Source: Armillaria gallica (taxonomy: Eukaryota > Basidiomycota > Agaricomycetes > Agaricales > Physalacriaceae). From it: DNA of 64,000 nt. The DNA lies in contig JBANDB010000004.1 in assembly GCA_037576215.1 (NCBI GenBank), positions 3,534,001 to 3,598,000 of the forward strand, read 5' to 3'. The notes below the pieces were generated by a model. The model saw only the letters and a program-made list of their open reading frames with translations. It did not search any database and was not told the DNA's origin. Made by a program: the position numbers and the translations under genes. Positions 1 through 10,990 of the stretch are shown here, in pieces (positions within the stretch are counted from its first letter, which is position 1; each line of letters begins with the position of its first letter).

Positions 1-102
1 GCATGGGGCAGGTTCGGTACCGTAGCAGTTATTAGTTAGTGGTACATCTTATTGTTATATAACTGTAGTACGGACGTCGTTACGGTTCTGTTCAGGATCA
101 CC

Positions 103-564
103 GACGACTAATAAAATATCCTTCCTTCCTTAGTGCTTGTTACTCTTTTCAATGGGAGTGTGCGACACCCAGTGAAACGGACGGAAAACCGCTAGGGTAC
201 GTACCGGAGGGTCATTAATGATTTCGAGTTTTCCGTCTATAGGTCTTCAAGTTCTACAACGGCATGGAGCTGCGCTGTCTGGGTGGCTCGATCGGCGCCG
301 TGAGCTCGGCTTGGGGAACAAGTAGGGTAGTGAGGTCTGGGTTTCGTATTGATGTTACTTGTATCCTTGCGTCCGGTGTGCCTGAAGGTACCGTGCCATG
401 TAATGACGAGATGAGATGAGATGAAATATGCTGAGAAGATCAGCCCGAATATTGTAAACGATCTCGATATTTCATGCTACTTTTATTCTATGCAGACCTC
501 AAATTTTTATCGTCATTTTCGTCTCCAATTGAAGGAAGGAAGGAAGATGATTTTATTAGTCGTC
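103..564. repeat. Inverted-repeat (foldback/MITE-like) element
   Basis: Imperfect inverted arms lie at 103-131 and 534-564. The left arm reads GACGACTAATAAAAT and then a CTT-rich run, and the right arm is its reverse complement with a few changes. The interior contains one copy of the dispersed GGTACC repeat (361-420). No coding capacity is visible. It is probably a non-autonomous DNA element, but no clear target-site duplication could be assigned. Confidence 0.5.
361..420 (+). repeat. Dispersed repeat, copy 1 (GGTACC core)
   Basis: About 55 bp nearly identical to 3508-3566 and related, in reverse orientation, to 63735-63778. The shared core is CCTGAAGGTACCGTGCC followed by TGTAATGA and a GATGAGAT run. 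The short peptides it could encode are by-products of the repeat. Confidence 0.7.
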
Positions 565-1046
565 CTATTATCCCCGTAGTGATACAGGCGTCACCTACCT
601 TAGTGTGAGCGTGACATCAACGCAATCGCCGATTTCATTCTGTACTTTGCATGCAAAGGACCATCAGTTATCTTTGTTTTGACTCACAATTTCGCACACA
701 TTTTCTTTACTTAAAGTGCAAAAGTAATTTGAAGTCATTTTCAAAGACAGCAGTAAAGAGTATGATTTCAAGCAAAGTAGTTAACAAATATCAAAATTTG
801 AACATCGAGCGAGCATGGAACTGAAGGACAAAAGGTACAAGTGAGAAGTGAACGCAGTTGGTTAAAACAAGTAACAAGGACGAGAGATAAATTTTTTTTT
901 AATGAGGATGCTGTCAGTGATAACTAGGCGTGTCGGAAAGGCGCTAGCTGGTCGCGCTAACCAGAAAGGAGGGTCAGCGACGAATGCTACGGAGTACTAT
1001 CATCGGACATACATTGGACATACAGTTGCGGCGCACAATTCTCTCA

Positions 1047-1307
1047 TCAAGCCACGGTAGCGGCAACCTCGAACTTAGCGCCCTCTACGGCCGATTCCCC
1101 AGCGCTAATATTGGCAGTTTTGTCGCCATAAACGACGTTGGCCGCAACGGCTCCATTGACCTTGACGGTGTACTTCCCTGTTTCAGAGTACTGTACTTTT
1201 TTCCCTACTGAGAGTGTCGCTTTGTCGCCGTCGGGTTTATATACCTCGGCAGATACACTCCCGATGTTTTCGATGGTGAATGATTTTACCGCGATGCGAA
1301 CGCTCAT
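1047..1307 (-). CDS. Small hypothetical protein, 86 aa
   Basis: An uninterrupted 86-codon reading frame with an ATG start and plain coding character: alternating hydrophobic and polar residues suggest an all-beta fold, with many Val, Ala, Gly and Lys and no Cys or Trp. No signal peptide or membrane segment is obvious. I do not recognise the family. It stands alone: repeats lie to the left and no gene is visible for several kilobases to the right. The opposite strand carries shorter frames of poorer composition. It could be a cytosolic beta-sandwich protein, but no function can be assigned. Confidence 0.5.
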   Translation of the reverse strand: MSVRIAVKSFTIENIGSVSAEVYKPDGDKATLSVGKKVQYSETGKYTVKVNGAVAANVVYGDKTANISAGESAVEGAKFEVAATVA

Positions 1308-3425
1308 GATGGTTGGTTGTCTGGTGAGAAACGTTCTTCAGTATCGCAGGTGATCTCTGAAGGTACTAGCTGCATACTTTGGAAGTGAAAGTTGGCTGTC
1401 GGGTACTGTCACTGGAGACATAAGTGAGAGCGAGCATGGTAGGAGAATAGTAGGACATACGAGTCAAACGAAGACGGCGGGAGAAGGTGCTTGACACTCT
1501 TGAAAGGAGCAGGATGGGGGAGCTTATATATCCCAATGAAGAGAATTTTTCTATAAATCTCAGTCAGTTTCATTGATTGAGAAAATACACGTCGGAAACA
1601 CTTCTTGCAGACCTGCATATGGACAGAATAGCCGGTTTAGGAGGTAGCTGTTTCAGAATGAGCAAAATTTGCGTCATATCAGGTCCGAAATCTATTGTTT
1701 CCCAGGAAATGTGATTTGGGAGCACATAAATCCACCAAGTCTACTTCGACTTTGTCCGCGAATTCTGGCTGACCATGTATTAATGTCCATTGTCTTGGTG
1801 TGAGAGTAAAGCGTGATTGAAGTACTAAAAGAAGATCCAGCTCGTACTCGTACCTGTTAGAAGCGCTGTATTCAAAATGACCGGGCATTGATTGAGAGTC
1901 TTCGAGCTTCTTCAAGCTAGCTTGCTAAGGAGAGAGCTGAGCATGCAGCAGGTGCATCCCACGTTTGAGGTTCCCACAGTGGGAGTGCCGAGCCCTCCAA
2001 TCCTCTCGTGACTAACATGACGACTATGCGAGAGCAAGTCAAAGATTCGAACTTTATGATGAATGCAACTGGTGACTCTGCTAGATGATCATGGGTGATT
2101 GTTTACCGGAGACATCCAGAGTGAAGAACACACCAGCTGTCGCCGAGACCCGACCAATGAACGAGAGGGAGCTGAAGAACTGAGCACGGGAAGATTCAGA
2201 CTCCATGAGCACGCATAGCGATGTCAACTACCTACCATGTGCAGAGTCGGTCAAAGTCAACTTGCCAAACCTCAGTTTTTTGTGCTAGCACCTAGAGTTT
2301 CATCCTCCCGACCAATGTAATTGCGACTTACCACCAATCCTCCTGCTTAAACCGTTTAATGAAATGACAGCAGCGTGTATTGGTTGGTACCTACACATTG
2401 TACTTCTAAAAATGAGCAAAGATACAATCGATGTACCCCTTAAGGCCCCTTAAGGCTAGCGCGGCCCTGAAAGCAGGAGAAGCCAGTGCATCAAGCGCTG
2501 GTGCTATGACCATGACGGTGGCGACATAAGCGATATAACATGCCTAAGCACAACGTGACTGATAACATCTAAAACGAACGAAAGGTGACAACTTAAACTT
2601 GAATACTGATAAGTAGACAAACTTGATATTTTTAATAAACATACCCGACTTGGAGATGCTTAAAGAGAACCTAGTTAATTTGGCGAACTTGAGTTAGAAC
2701 AGCTGACAATGGCCTGAAGGCTTGACCTTCAAGTTCTATCGCGATCTGTCGGAACTAAATCAGCCTATGTTGGCAGCTGGAATGTTTCCCAAATCCTTCA
2801 TTTGCGTAGGGTATTTGTGCACTGGTCTTCTCCCTTGAGATCCGGGTAAAAGAGCCCTCCCACTTGCACTACTGGTAGTAAGCTGGACCTGGAGTATTGT
2901 AATTCGTTACTATGATAAGCTGGAGATAATCGGCGTTCGGACATACTTGGTCAAGAACTCATGCGTCAACTGTATGAATATTGACCTGGGTGGGATATGG
3001 GCGCTTATCCCAAAAATATCCTCGACTGAAGCACGACCACGCACCGCGTCTTCTCCCCCCTAATCCCGTCATTCAATTCATATACCACATGAGAGTCCTG
3101 GAAAACGGACGATGACTGTTGGCAGACGCTTGCATGCGAGCAGAAGTCACCTGGCTCTGAAAGATGCTCGCTGGTTTTGAATAGCCAACGATAGCAGCAT
3201 CAGGTTCTCACAACCAGAAGCTACATGAATGAGCGCAAAAGTATTTCCGTTTGGTGGTTATTTTTTCAAACGCGGCAACATTGAATCATGCCTCCAGGAT
3301 TTATGGACAGCAGAACCCGATTGGAAGCCAGCAATAGACACGGCGCACTGAGTAATCCGAGCAGATGATATACACTGCTGCGAAATAGAATACCCGAGTG
3401 AATAGGCATTAGCGGCGCCCCGTGC
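1308..3425. other. No supported gene
   Basis: Only short frames without domain character were seen on either strand. The sequence looks like old non-coding or transposon-derived DNA. No RNA gene was recognised. Confidence 0.5.
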
Positions 3426-3475
3426 GCGTTAGGTAGACCTGTAAACGGTCGTCTTGTTACAGGTCTACGCGTTAG
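3426..3475. repeat. Mini hairpin with 7-bp flanking direct repeats
   Basis: A perfect 12-bp inverted repeat (3433-3444 with 3457-3468, GTAGACCTGTAA) surrounds a 12-nt loop. It is flanked immediately on both sides by GCGTTAG (3426-3432 and 3469-3475), which looks like a target-site duplication around a 36-bp insertion. Confidence 0.6.
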
Positions 3476-3507
3476 GACTGGGAGAAGGACGTAGTATTTT
3501 TAGATAG

Positions 3508-3566
3508 GTATCCTTGCGTCTGGCGTGCCTGAAGGTACCGTGCCGTGTAATGATGAGATGAGATAT
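3508..3566 (+). repeat. Dispersed repeat, copy 2 (GGTACC core)
   Basis: Same orientation as the copy at 361-420 and nearly identical over about 55 bp, starting GTATCCTTGCGTC. The two copies are about 3.1 kb apart. Confidence 0.7.
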
Positions 3567-4787
3567 CAGATTGATATCAGATTGGTTTACATATTCTTAC
3601 ACATATCATATGACTCTTTTCGATGCAACGATTTTTCCTACGAATTCTTGCGTTCTGGTGTCTCTGTCAGTCATTCACCCTTCTTTTCAATGTGCTCAAA
3701 GACACCATCTTTGTCGGTGGAAGGATTGTTGGAGGAGCAAGTAGATGTAGACGGTGTTGCTTGGGGTTTTTGCTTGGTGCGTTTAGTCAGACTGCTGGGC
3801 GCGTTGAAATTAAGGATCCTCTTCAACGAACCTGTACAGTACCATATGAAAAAGCATATATATATAATAGGAAAAAATGGATATGACACATACCGGGTTT
3901 CATAGGGCTGGCAAGAATTCCGAGTGAGAGCATGCGGCCAAGAAAGACGATGTTATCGATATCAATCACGAACTAATGGACTTTGCGAAGTGGATTGTGT
4001 TTGGAGGGATCGTGATCTTTTCTTTGAATGCGACGCAAGTAATAAATTATACTATCTCGCCGAAAGAGGATAGTGAGAGAATGACAGAGGTGGCGAGAGG
4101 CAAACAGGAAAGGGAGAAACGATGACTCGGAGGGAGGGAGACGTGACAGTAATTTGGGCTAAAAATGGAAGAATGAATGGGAAGCTCGCTGAGTTGTGTA
4201 GCCAATGAGAGCGGGCACATTCACTCGTTGTATTGGTAGATGTCGTGTCGGAAATGAATGTTAACCGCTGAGGAGTAAGGGGGGCACTTAAGTTTCCAAG
4301 AACCACAGGTAGAGCTTAGGTCCGGTTAGACCAGGTTTCCCTCTGCATCGGCACATTTAGAGATAAGAAAAGATAGAAGGGACGTTGCGCTTACATTTGT
4401 TTGCGCGTACAACAAGGAGATTTGAAAAGGCGAACATGTACAGGTGGCAAAATGAGGTCCAAATTAGATATCGGAAGAGAGTACATCCAGCGGTCCTTTA
4501 ACCGACTGTAACAGACATATGTGCCCATACTTGACTGGCAGAAGAAAACGTTTACTCACGGGGTAGAAGGTTCAAACGTTCAAGCTGTTCAAGTCGAGAG
4601 CGGCAAGTTGACAAACTCGAAGAGCGTCCCGGGCCGGGCTTGCGATTGGGCCATCTTGTTCCGCTATCCCCCGGCCGTTCCTGATTGGGATCTGGCGCCG
4701 GTACACACGCCACACCACACTACCTGCTATCTTTTGGACAGGATGCTGTTCTCGAGGTTTACCGACCAATCCACTGGGTTCCCACGG
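3567..4787. other. No supported gene
   Basis: Short overlapping frames occur on both strands (for example around 3525-3905), but none has recognisable motifs or consistent splice partners. One of them starts inside the dispersed repeat. Confidence 0.45.
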
Positions 4788-5055
4788 CCAGTTAACTGCC
4801 ATGCCGTCGCCGAGCAGTTAACTGCCACTTCCTTATAGGGAATGTGAGTTTGTTAGCTGCTCCCGGGCTCAATTTGTGGATTTGGGCCTCGATAATCAGT
4901 ACTTTATATCTAATACCTGATTATAATACTTGAGAGGTCTTCTCATCAGAATTTATCTCCTCGCTGGTGAGAAATAGACATCTGGCAGTTAACTGCCATG
5001 CTTCGTCAGCCAAGTTAACTGCCATCGGTCCGATCCGGTCCGACAGTTAACTGCC
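4788..5055. repeat. Cluster of five GTTAAC-centred palindromes
   Basis: The palindrome GGCAGTTAACTGCC or a close variant occurs at 4788-4800, 4814-4826, 4984-4997 (full 14 bp), 5011-5023 and 5043-5055. Spacing is irregular, so this is not a simple tandem array. It could be a protein-binding site cluster or subterminal transposase-binding repeats of a degraded element. Confidence 0.7.
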
Positions 5056-5131
5056 GTTTGGCTCGTCGACGTTCACTGTGTTCTCTCTCTTGCCCTGTTT
5101 ACATCAACACTAACAGAAAAATAAGTGATAT

Positions 5132-5236
5132 CATCACCAAAACCTCAGCCTTGAGATCGGGTACAGATCAGCCTCACCAATCATAATCTCCTCCACCGTG
5201 CAAGGTCTGAGCAATCAGTGCCGATCAGGACAACCT
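5132..5236 (+). repeat. 105-bp identical repeat, copy A
   Basis: Identical over 105 bp to 8883-8987, beginning CATCACCAAAACCTCAGCC. The start of the unit also occurs in reverse at 10622-10640. It is probably the terminal part of a DNA transposon family. Confidence 0.8.
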
Positions 5237-6024
5237 ATGTAGTCTGTTGCTTAATCGGGCCATCTGCCTTGTAACCCAGTTATTACTAATTTGATGGAAA
5301 CCTGGCAGTGCATAACTGATTTATTCAGGGTCTTGGGGCCCATTTGAAGACTATCGAAGGCTATTTATTTATGATATAAAGTCTCTTAATGCATTAAACG
5401 AATTTATTATGGAGGGAAAGGTGGTACATGCATTATTTGCTGTCTAGACTCGCTGACCAGCATAAACTTACCACCGGGATCCTCAAATTCGATTCCGTTT
5501 GGCGCAGCACCGACTGACGGCAATCAAATTATGTCATGCTTCGTAATAACACGGTTGCAAGTAAAACCCCCCGCGTTAAACAATAGACTAGATATACATG
5601 TAATTAACCAAAATGCACCGCCACCGAGACTCAAAAAACCGCATAAGACCGAGCCTGTATACACAGGACTCGGAACTTACCCTCAATTCGGAGCGTCCCA
5701 GAAATCTGTTATGCGTCCTCATTGCCTGGTGCCCATACGACAACCCCATACAACCCTACTCTACGGCGGTGGTACAAGCCATAATAATGCATTCGCTTAT
5801 AATCATAGTTGAATGGTGTGTTGGTAACCAGAACGTCATGAATGATATTATACAGATACAATGGCAACCGAATGAGAAAAACATGTATGTGATATATCAG
5901 TTGGTAGTGACTTCGGAGGACAATACTCAGAATTCATGGTGTAGATGAGAACATAAAAGAGGCGATATAACAGAATGGGGGTGGGGGGGAAACAAAAAAG
6001 ATAATACTTGGGTAACAAGGAAGA
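5237..6024. other. No supported gene
   Basis: Non-coding by inspection. A stretch around 5610-5700 shares short blocks (for example CCGCATAAGACCGAG) with 55500-55560, so it belongs to another dispersed repeat family. It also contains the 3' flank of the minus-strand gene that follows. Confidence 0.5.
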
Positions 6025-7485
6025 TCAGTAAAAGTTGGCGTCGACAAGGGAAGGCCAGTTGCCAGCCACAGACTTCGGCCCCGCCTCGAGTGCGGTAGTG
6101 TCGATATTGATGATGACATACTGCGACCCACTAAAATAATAAACACTGCGTCCCCGGCCCCATAAAACAGCGTCAATAGTGGTGAAGTTCGCCTGTCGGA
6201 GGCCATCCCATTTATCAGTGATACGGTAAGGACCAGCGATGGCATCTGCCTCTGGGAGACGTCCAATGACCGCATACATCTCCCCTTTAAAAACATGGAC
6301 ATTGTTATCCCCTACTGGAAGTGCAGCATCAAGACTCGAAAAACCAGCCTTGCGCAATGCTGGCCAGTCATCGAGGATATTGGAGGGGCCTGTGATGATA
6401 CTTTGTGGTGGATGGATATCGATGAGGATGTATTGCGTATCAGAGAAGAAGTATACATGACGTGGATTATCAAGCTTTGGCCACGAGGCATTGACTCTCC
6501 CAAAGCCAGCCTGCCGCAGAGCGGGCCAGACGTCCATGATGGGTGATGGGCCCTCTACGACCGTGTCATTAACCGATCCGGGCTGTACGTCGATCTTTGC
6601 AACACGAGTGTCTGCAAAAAACCAAGCACGCAACGATGTCCCAGGTGATTCCGATAACAGACAGTTTCGAGCGGGTTTCCAGTTCTGCAGGGACTCCTCG
6701 CCTATCATGTCATCATCTGGCATGAATACCCCATCGCTTCTCATCGCGTCGTCAGAGCCAGCATCTACAGCTGAGGAAGACACCAAACGGATGTTCTGTC
6801 TGCGATCATCACCGGTCCAGATAATGACCCTCAAGAATACTCCACAAACAGGATGGGGGAGCTCTACCAGGCGCGCTCTAAGTTCGTCCGGTAAGCTGGA
6901 GAGGTCGAATCCTCCAGTGGCCCACAACGCAACTACGCGACCACGCGCATCATACTGACGCGCCGTTCGAATGTGCTCCGGCCTGATGCCACCTGGGAAC
7001 ACGACCTCCCTCTGGTTCCAGTGCCTGTGGCTGCTGCCTAGGCTGAGGTTGACGTCAATCCCACCATGGGCAAAGATCTCGTATTCGAACAAGTTCGCAA
7101 GATTGCGGAGCGTCCATCTGACGTTGCGCTGGTCAATGCGATAGTAGCGAGCGGTCGACACGAAAATGGAATCGACATTGTTTGCCACATATGCAGCGAC
7201 ATCGAGGGCTTCTCTCGGCAGGTCCGCGATGTCAGCCTCGCTAGGTACAACCTGGGGCATGAAACCTTCAGTGAATATGACATCTGGATGACGGGTATCC
7301 CAGCGAATCAGGCGCTCAGCGCTGGCTGGACCGTCTCGACTTCTGAAGTCAGAGACTCTGTCGGCCCTCCATTCAATGGTTCTACCAGCCGGGGAGAAGT
7401 GTTCGTCAATGAGGGGGACGACGAGATCTGCTCGGTTCCGCATCCATGGAATATTAGCGGAAAACAAGATATCGTGATAAGACAT
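6025..7485 (-). CDS. ADP-ribosyltransferase-like toxin-type domain fused to hemopexin-like repeats, 486 aa
   Basis: Single-exon frame with an ATG start. Residues about 30-225 show the order of the R-S-E class of mono-ADP-ribosyltransferases (cholera toxin, pierisin, scabin type): a basic strand with IRWDTRHP and then a GFMP turn (Arg61), FVSTA (Ser110), and NQREVVFPGG giving a Q-x-E pair (Gln158, Glu160). Such enzymes transfer ADP-ribose from NAD to protein or, in pierisin/scabin relatives, to guanine. Residues about 282-486 are four repeats of roughly 50 aa. Each has an aromatic-rich YFF/YY strand followed by a GP...WP.L..A.F motif, typical of a four-bladed hemopexin-like propeller. A linker rich in Asp and Ser lies between. 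No signal peptide is obvious. The three catalytic motifs are all present, so the enzyme may be active. The substrate is unknown, and toxin, defence or self-directed roles are inference. Confidence 0.75.
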   Translation of the reverse strand: MSYHDILFSANIPWMRNRADLVVPLIDEHFSPAGRTIEWRADRVSDFRSRDGPASAERLIRWDTRHPDVIFTEGFMPQVVPSEADIADLPREALDVAAYVANNVDSIFVSTARYYRIDQRNVRWTLRNLANLFEYEIFAHGGIDVNLSLGSSHRHWNQREVVFPGGIRPEHIRTARQYDARGRVVALWATGGFDLSSLPDELRARLVELPHPVCGVFLRVIIWTGDDRRQNIRLVSSSAVDAGSDDAMRSDGVFMPDDDMIGEESLQNWKPARNCLLSESPGTSLRAWFFADTRVAKIDVQPGSVNDTVVEGPSPIMDVWPALRQAGFGRVNASWPKLDNPRHVYFFSDTQYILIDIHPPQSIITGPSNILDDWPALRKAGFSSLDAALPVGDNNVHVFKGEMYAVIGRLPEADAIAGPYRITDKWDGLRQANFTTIDAVLWGRGRSVYYFSGSQYVIINIDTTALEAGPKSVAGNWPSLVDANFY

Positions 7486-8882
7486 TTGGATTTGATGATG
7501 AACGACAGCCTGACAATAAAAAGTCTAGTCAGCCTTCAAATGTCAACACGAGAAGTCGGAATGTGTACAGTAACAAAGTAAAGCACCGTGCACAAAATTC
7601 TACTAAAGTATTAGACAGGTGAGGAAGATATCATCCAGAATGTACGCGCCTGGCAGTGGAGAAATATGAGAGTGTAGCGGAAAGAGCTAGAGAAGGTAAC
7701 TCAAGAACAGAGTCATTGCGAGTGTTTTAATAGGGATGGTTCGATTGGAGCAGAAGCGTCTATTAGCCCCCAGACCGGTGGTAATGCAAAGAATGGCTTC
7801 GATTAACACCGGAAATACACCTACAAGGATGTTTCGCGTGACGATTGTAGTTCTAAAGATTGAATTAGTACTGAATAATATATGGAAACTATAAACCGAC
7901 AGGCTGACCTCGTTTCGACAACGTTTCGATGAACCTGCCAGCTTCGTCGCACGTTTGATAGCTATTTTTAGGTTTTAAAACCAATCTAGGTTCATCGATT
8001 ATCAAAATGAATATATTCCCACAGCGTACTTCCTCAATTCAAAGGCCTGCATGGTGATTTGGGGTGGGGTATAATGCATTCATGATCTTCTGAAAGTTCC
8101 ATTTTATCGAAGATGACACACCAGTGTCAGACCATTCCCGTTAACAAGAGCCTATTAAAAGGAATGTCTTATGTGGATGATATTTGAATCGAGGGATCTT
8201 TTTCTGGAGCCGAGGTGTGCGAGGTAAGTTTATGGAACTTGATTCGTCGGCAAATTGCAATGGTTATCCTAGGGCATGACTCTGTACCTACTGCTGTCAC
8301 CGGTGCTTCGATCGGTGTTTCGATAACTGCTGAATACTAAGTATTACTGTATCCTTCGATGTTTCTGTTCTTCGTCTTTGCGGATCATGCAGCTTATTCT
8401 TGGCTGAGGATGTGCGTCTGTTCCCGTTCTTATCCTATTCCCTGTGCTCCTGTTTTCACTATTGAATTGTGGTACCGATGATGTTCTTTGCGTGTGTTTC
8501 CTATCTTCTTCTACATATCACATTCACATTAGGGGTGGTCAGCTGAGGCGATTCTGAGGGTGATTTTGACAGTTGAGAGCGAAAGATGCTTCGTCTGACA
8601 TGATATCCGGAGCCAATCCGGAGCAGACCAGAATCGCACTAGAATCGAGCCATCATGCATCAGTTCCCATATTGCGTCCAGAATCGCTTTCAGGAATTTC
8701 CCCAGAATTGTTACGAGTCCGAGTTTACGAGGATTCGTTTTTTGATGCTACATTTTGAACTAGTCTGTGAGGGCCACCACATTTGTGTGGCATTACCGAG
8801 TCCTATACTCAAACATTATTTGCTCATTGTTCTACAAGACTACTTACACTATGTGTATTCATTTTGTAATATTTGTATGTTG
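7486..8882. other. No supported gene; upstream region of the ART-hemopexin gene
   Basis: Contains the promoter side of the minus-strand gene ending at 7485. No coding exon with recognisable motifs was seen. The short plus-strand frames near 8570-9026 run into the 105-bp repeat and are not supported. Confidence 0.45.
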
Positions 8883-8987
8883 CATCACCAAAACCTCAGC
8901 CTTGAGATCGGGTACAGATCAGCCTCACCAATCATAATCTCCTCCACCGTGCAAGGTCTGAGCAATCAGTGCCGATCAGGACAACCT
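8883..8987 (+). repeat. 105-bp identical repeat, copy B
   Basis: Identical to 5132-5236 in the same orientation. With the reverse-oriented end at 10622-10640 it could bound a degraded element of about 1.76 kb. Confidence 0.8.
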
Positions 8988-10621
8988 GGCCCAGGTACCC
9001 CTCCCATTGTCCTGAACTGCACATGATCTGAGCACGATCTGGACCTTTCTCATATGTTCATGGGATCTCTGATATGATCTTCCTACTCGTCGCAAGGACC
9101 ACATGTTCAGGTATGGTGAGCTCGATCTGAGAAGAACACCGGTGTTCACGTCAAGTTCACAGCACTCACATACCTGTATTAATTTGTACACTCACTTGAC
9201 TTGTCTGTTCGTAGATACAAATGCATGACATTCAGCACAAACAAGGGATATTACATGATAAGCAACCAGGAAACATAAAGAGCAAATGACGAGATACAGC
9301 AAGCGCAGGCTGAGAGAAGAACGACCAAGCACAGACCGAAGCATCAAGCAAGCGCATCACTATGTAGCCAATTTAGCTCGACACAGAACTAAATTATGAT
9401 CAAGGATGGACTCACCATATCATTACGAAGCAGTTACAACTTCCCCTTCCAGTAAACCTTGTCCGTGTCGCTTAATAGAGATACCTACACGCGAAGACGT
9501 CAATGAAAAGGAGATAAAGGTACCAAAATAAAAGTACCACTCACCTCACTAATCATCGCTCTCATCTGTTGCTTTGCTTAACACGACAAGGCTTCCAGAT
9601 AGATAGAGGACGCACCCTATTTTCATTTTACAAGATAGGAATTCTTGTTCGGAAATTGGAGCGGTGTAAGGGTAATCTTTGATCTCGATATCAAGCCTAC
9701 AACACCGTCACGGCATCAATATATGCACTGAGGAAACAAATACGCACCTGAGAACCCTACTGAGCCTATGCCACACGGTGCAATAAGCGACATCGTGGTG
9801 AAAAACAGTGTGAAGAACCAGGTTACCTGTTTCGTAGACGATGATCAATATGCGCATATATGAAGAGAAATGTGCTCACTTTGAATATCCATAGCATAGC
9901 TTCTCCTCCCAAGGCCGGTCTTCTGCATCACTATCATTATTACATCAGCCTCGTTGTCGTTCTCACCCCCCACCGCCATCCTTTTGAGGCAGTACTGCAC
10001 AGGGCTTCGGACCTGCTCAGCAGTCTTCTTGAGAATGTTCTCGGTCTTCATCTAGGTAGACTTTGCCCACTGTCGAGTGCTGGAGTCAGGCGAGGTGGGA
10101 CGCTTAGAACAAATAGACATCGGCACTGTGGTAAGTAGGAAGGATGGTAGTCCAAGTCAAACGTGGGACCGTCGATGTTGCCCAACGTGTCTGTGACAGT
10201 CACGTAACATTGCTCAATCGGGATTCATAAGGCCGGCCCGATTCATGTTGTTATTTTCAAGGGCGTCACAATTGCAGCACTTTCTCTCGACAGCGACTAG
10301 TGAAAGCTATCTTTCTGGAACCAGCTTTAAGATTGATTACAACGTCAATTGCTAAGCTCTTGTAAACCCAACCAAAACCCAACCGGCGACTCCGATCCTC
10401 ATTAGAGCTCGTGCAGACCGCATAAGGGTATTTCCTCTTCATCCCAGAACCAGCCTACCCTGCAACGAGCTTGAGGATCTTTTCAAATCCGACAGAATGA
10501 AGGCAGATCTGACACGAGCTGGTGTGAGCAGTCCTGATCTGCCTCAACCTCTGATTGGCTTACTTGATCGAAGTGGTCTTGCGAGACTGCTCTGATCACG
10601 TCAACCTGCACCAGAACTTCT
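8988..10621. other. Possible interior of a degraded element; no supported gene
   Basis: A minus-strand frame at 9845-10051 (68 aa) has moderately coding-like composition, but no family, start context or splice partner could be established. Nothing else is supported. Confidence 0.35.
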
Positions 10622-10640
10622 GGTTGAGGTTTTGGTGATG
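10622..10640 (-). repeat. Reverse-oriented end of the 105-bp repeat family
   Basis: GGTTGAGGTTTTGGTGATG is the reverse complement, with one mismatch, of the first 19 bp of the repeats at 5132 and 8883. Similarity fades beyond this point, as expected for a terminal inverted repeat. Confidence 0.55.
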
Positions 10641-10968
10641 ATACTTAGAATGGTCTCTTATTAGTTTCCTCTAATAAATGCTCTCATTTTGCTCATGTCT
10701 GACCACCCTAGTAGTCCTCAGAGCCGCCTGCATTCACTGCTTCCATTGGTCCAGGATCATGAATTTGAAGCCTTCAGTTTCAAGGGAAAGTATTTATGAG
10801 AATAGGTCCAACTCTTCCAATAATCACGATAGCGTAGTCATCATAAATCTGAATATTGGTCTTCCAATAGTCTCTTAAGTCTCTCAGACGGATTATGGCA
10901 CCTGAAAATATTATGAAATGCAGGACAGCGTCGAACACTCTGTATTTTAGCCCGCAGAATGTATCATG

Positions 10969-10990
10969 GGCGCGGCGCATGCGCCGCGCC
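10969..10990. repeat. Perfect 22-bp GC-rich palindrome
   Basis: A perfect palindrome made only of G and C except for the central AT (core GCGCATGCGC). It stands out sharply from the AT-rich flanks. It may be a protein-binding site, a hairpin, or the fused ends of an excised element. Confidence 0.75.

Noticed and set aside
2040..2110. Possible tRNA T-arm (GTTCGAATC on the minus strand)
   Set aside because: Only a 4-bp stem forms and the 5' acceptor strand is not complementary.
3525..3905. 126-aa plus-strand frame as a gene
   Set aside because: Its start lies in the dispersed repeat, and the same start peptide arises at the other repeat copies.
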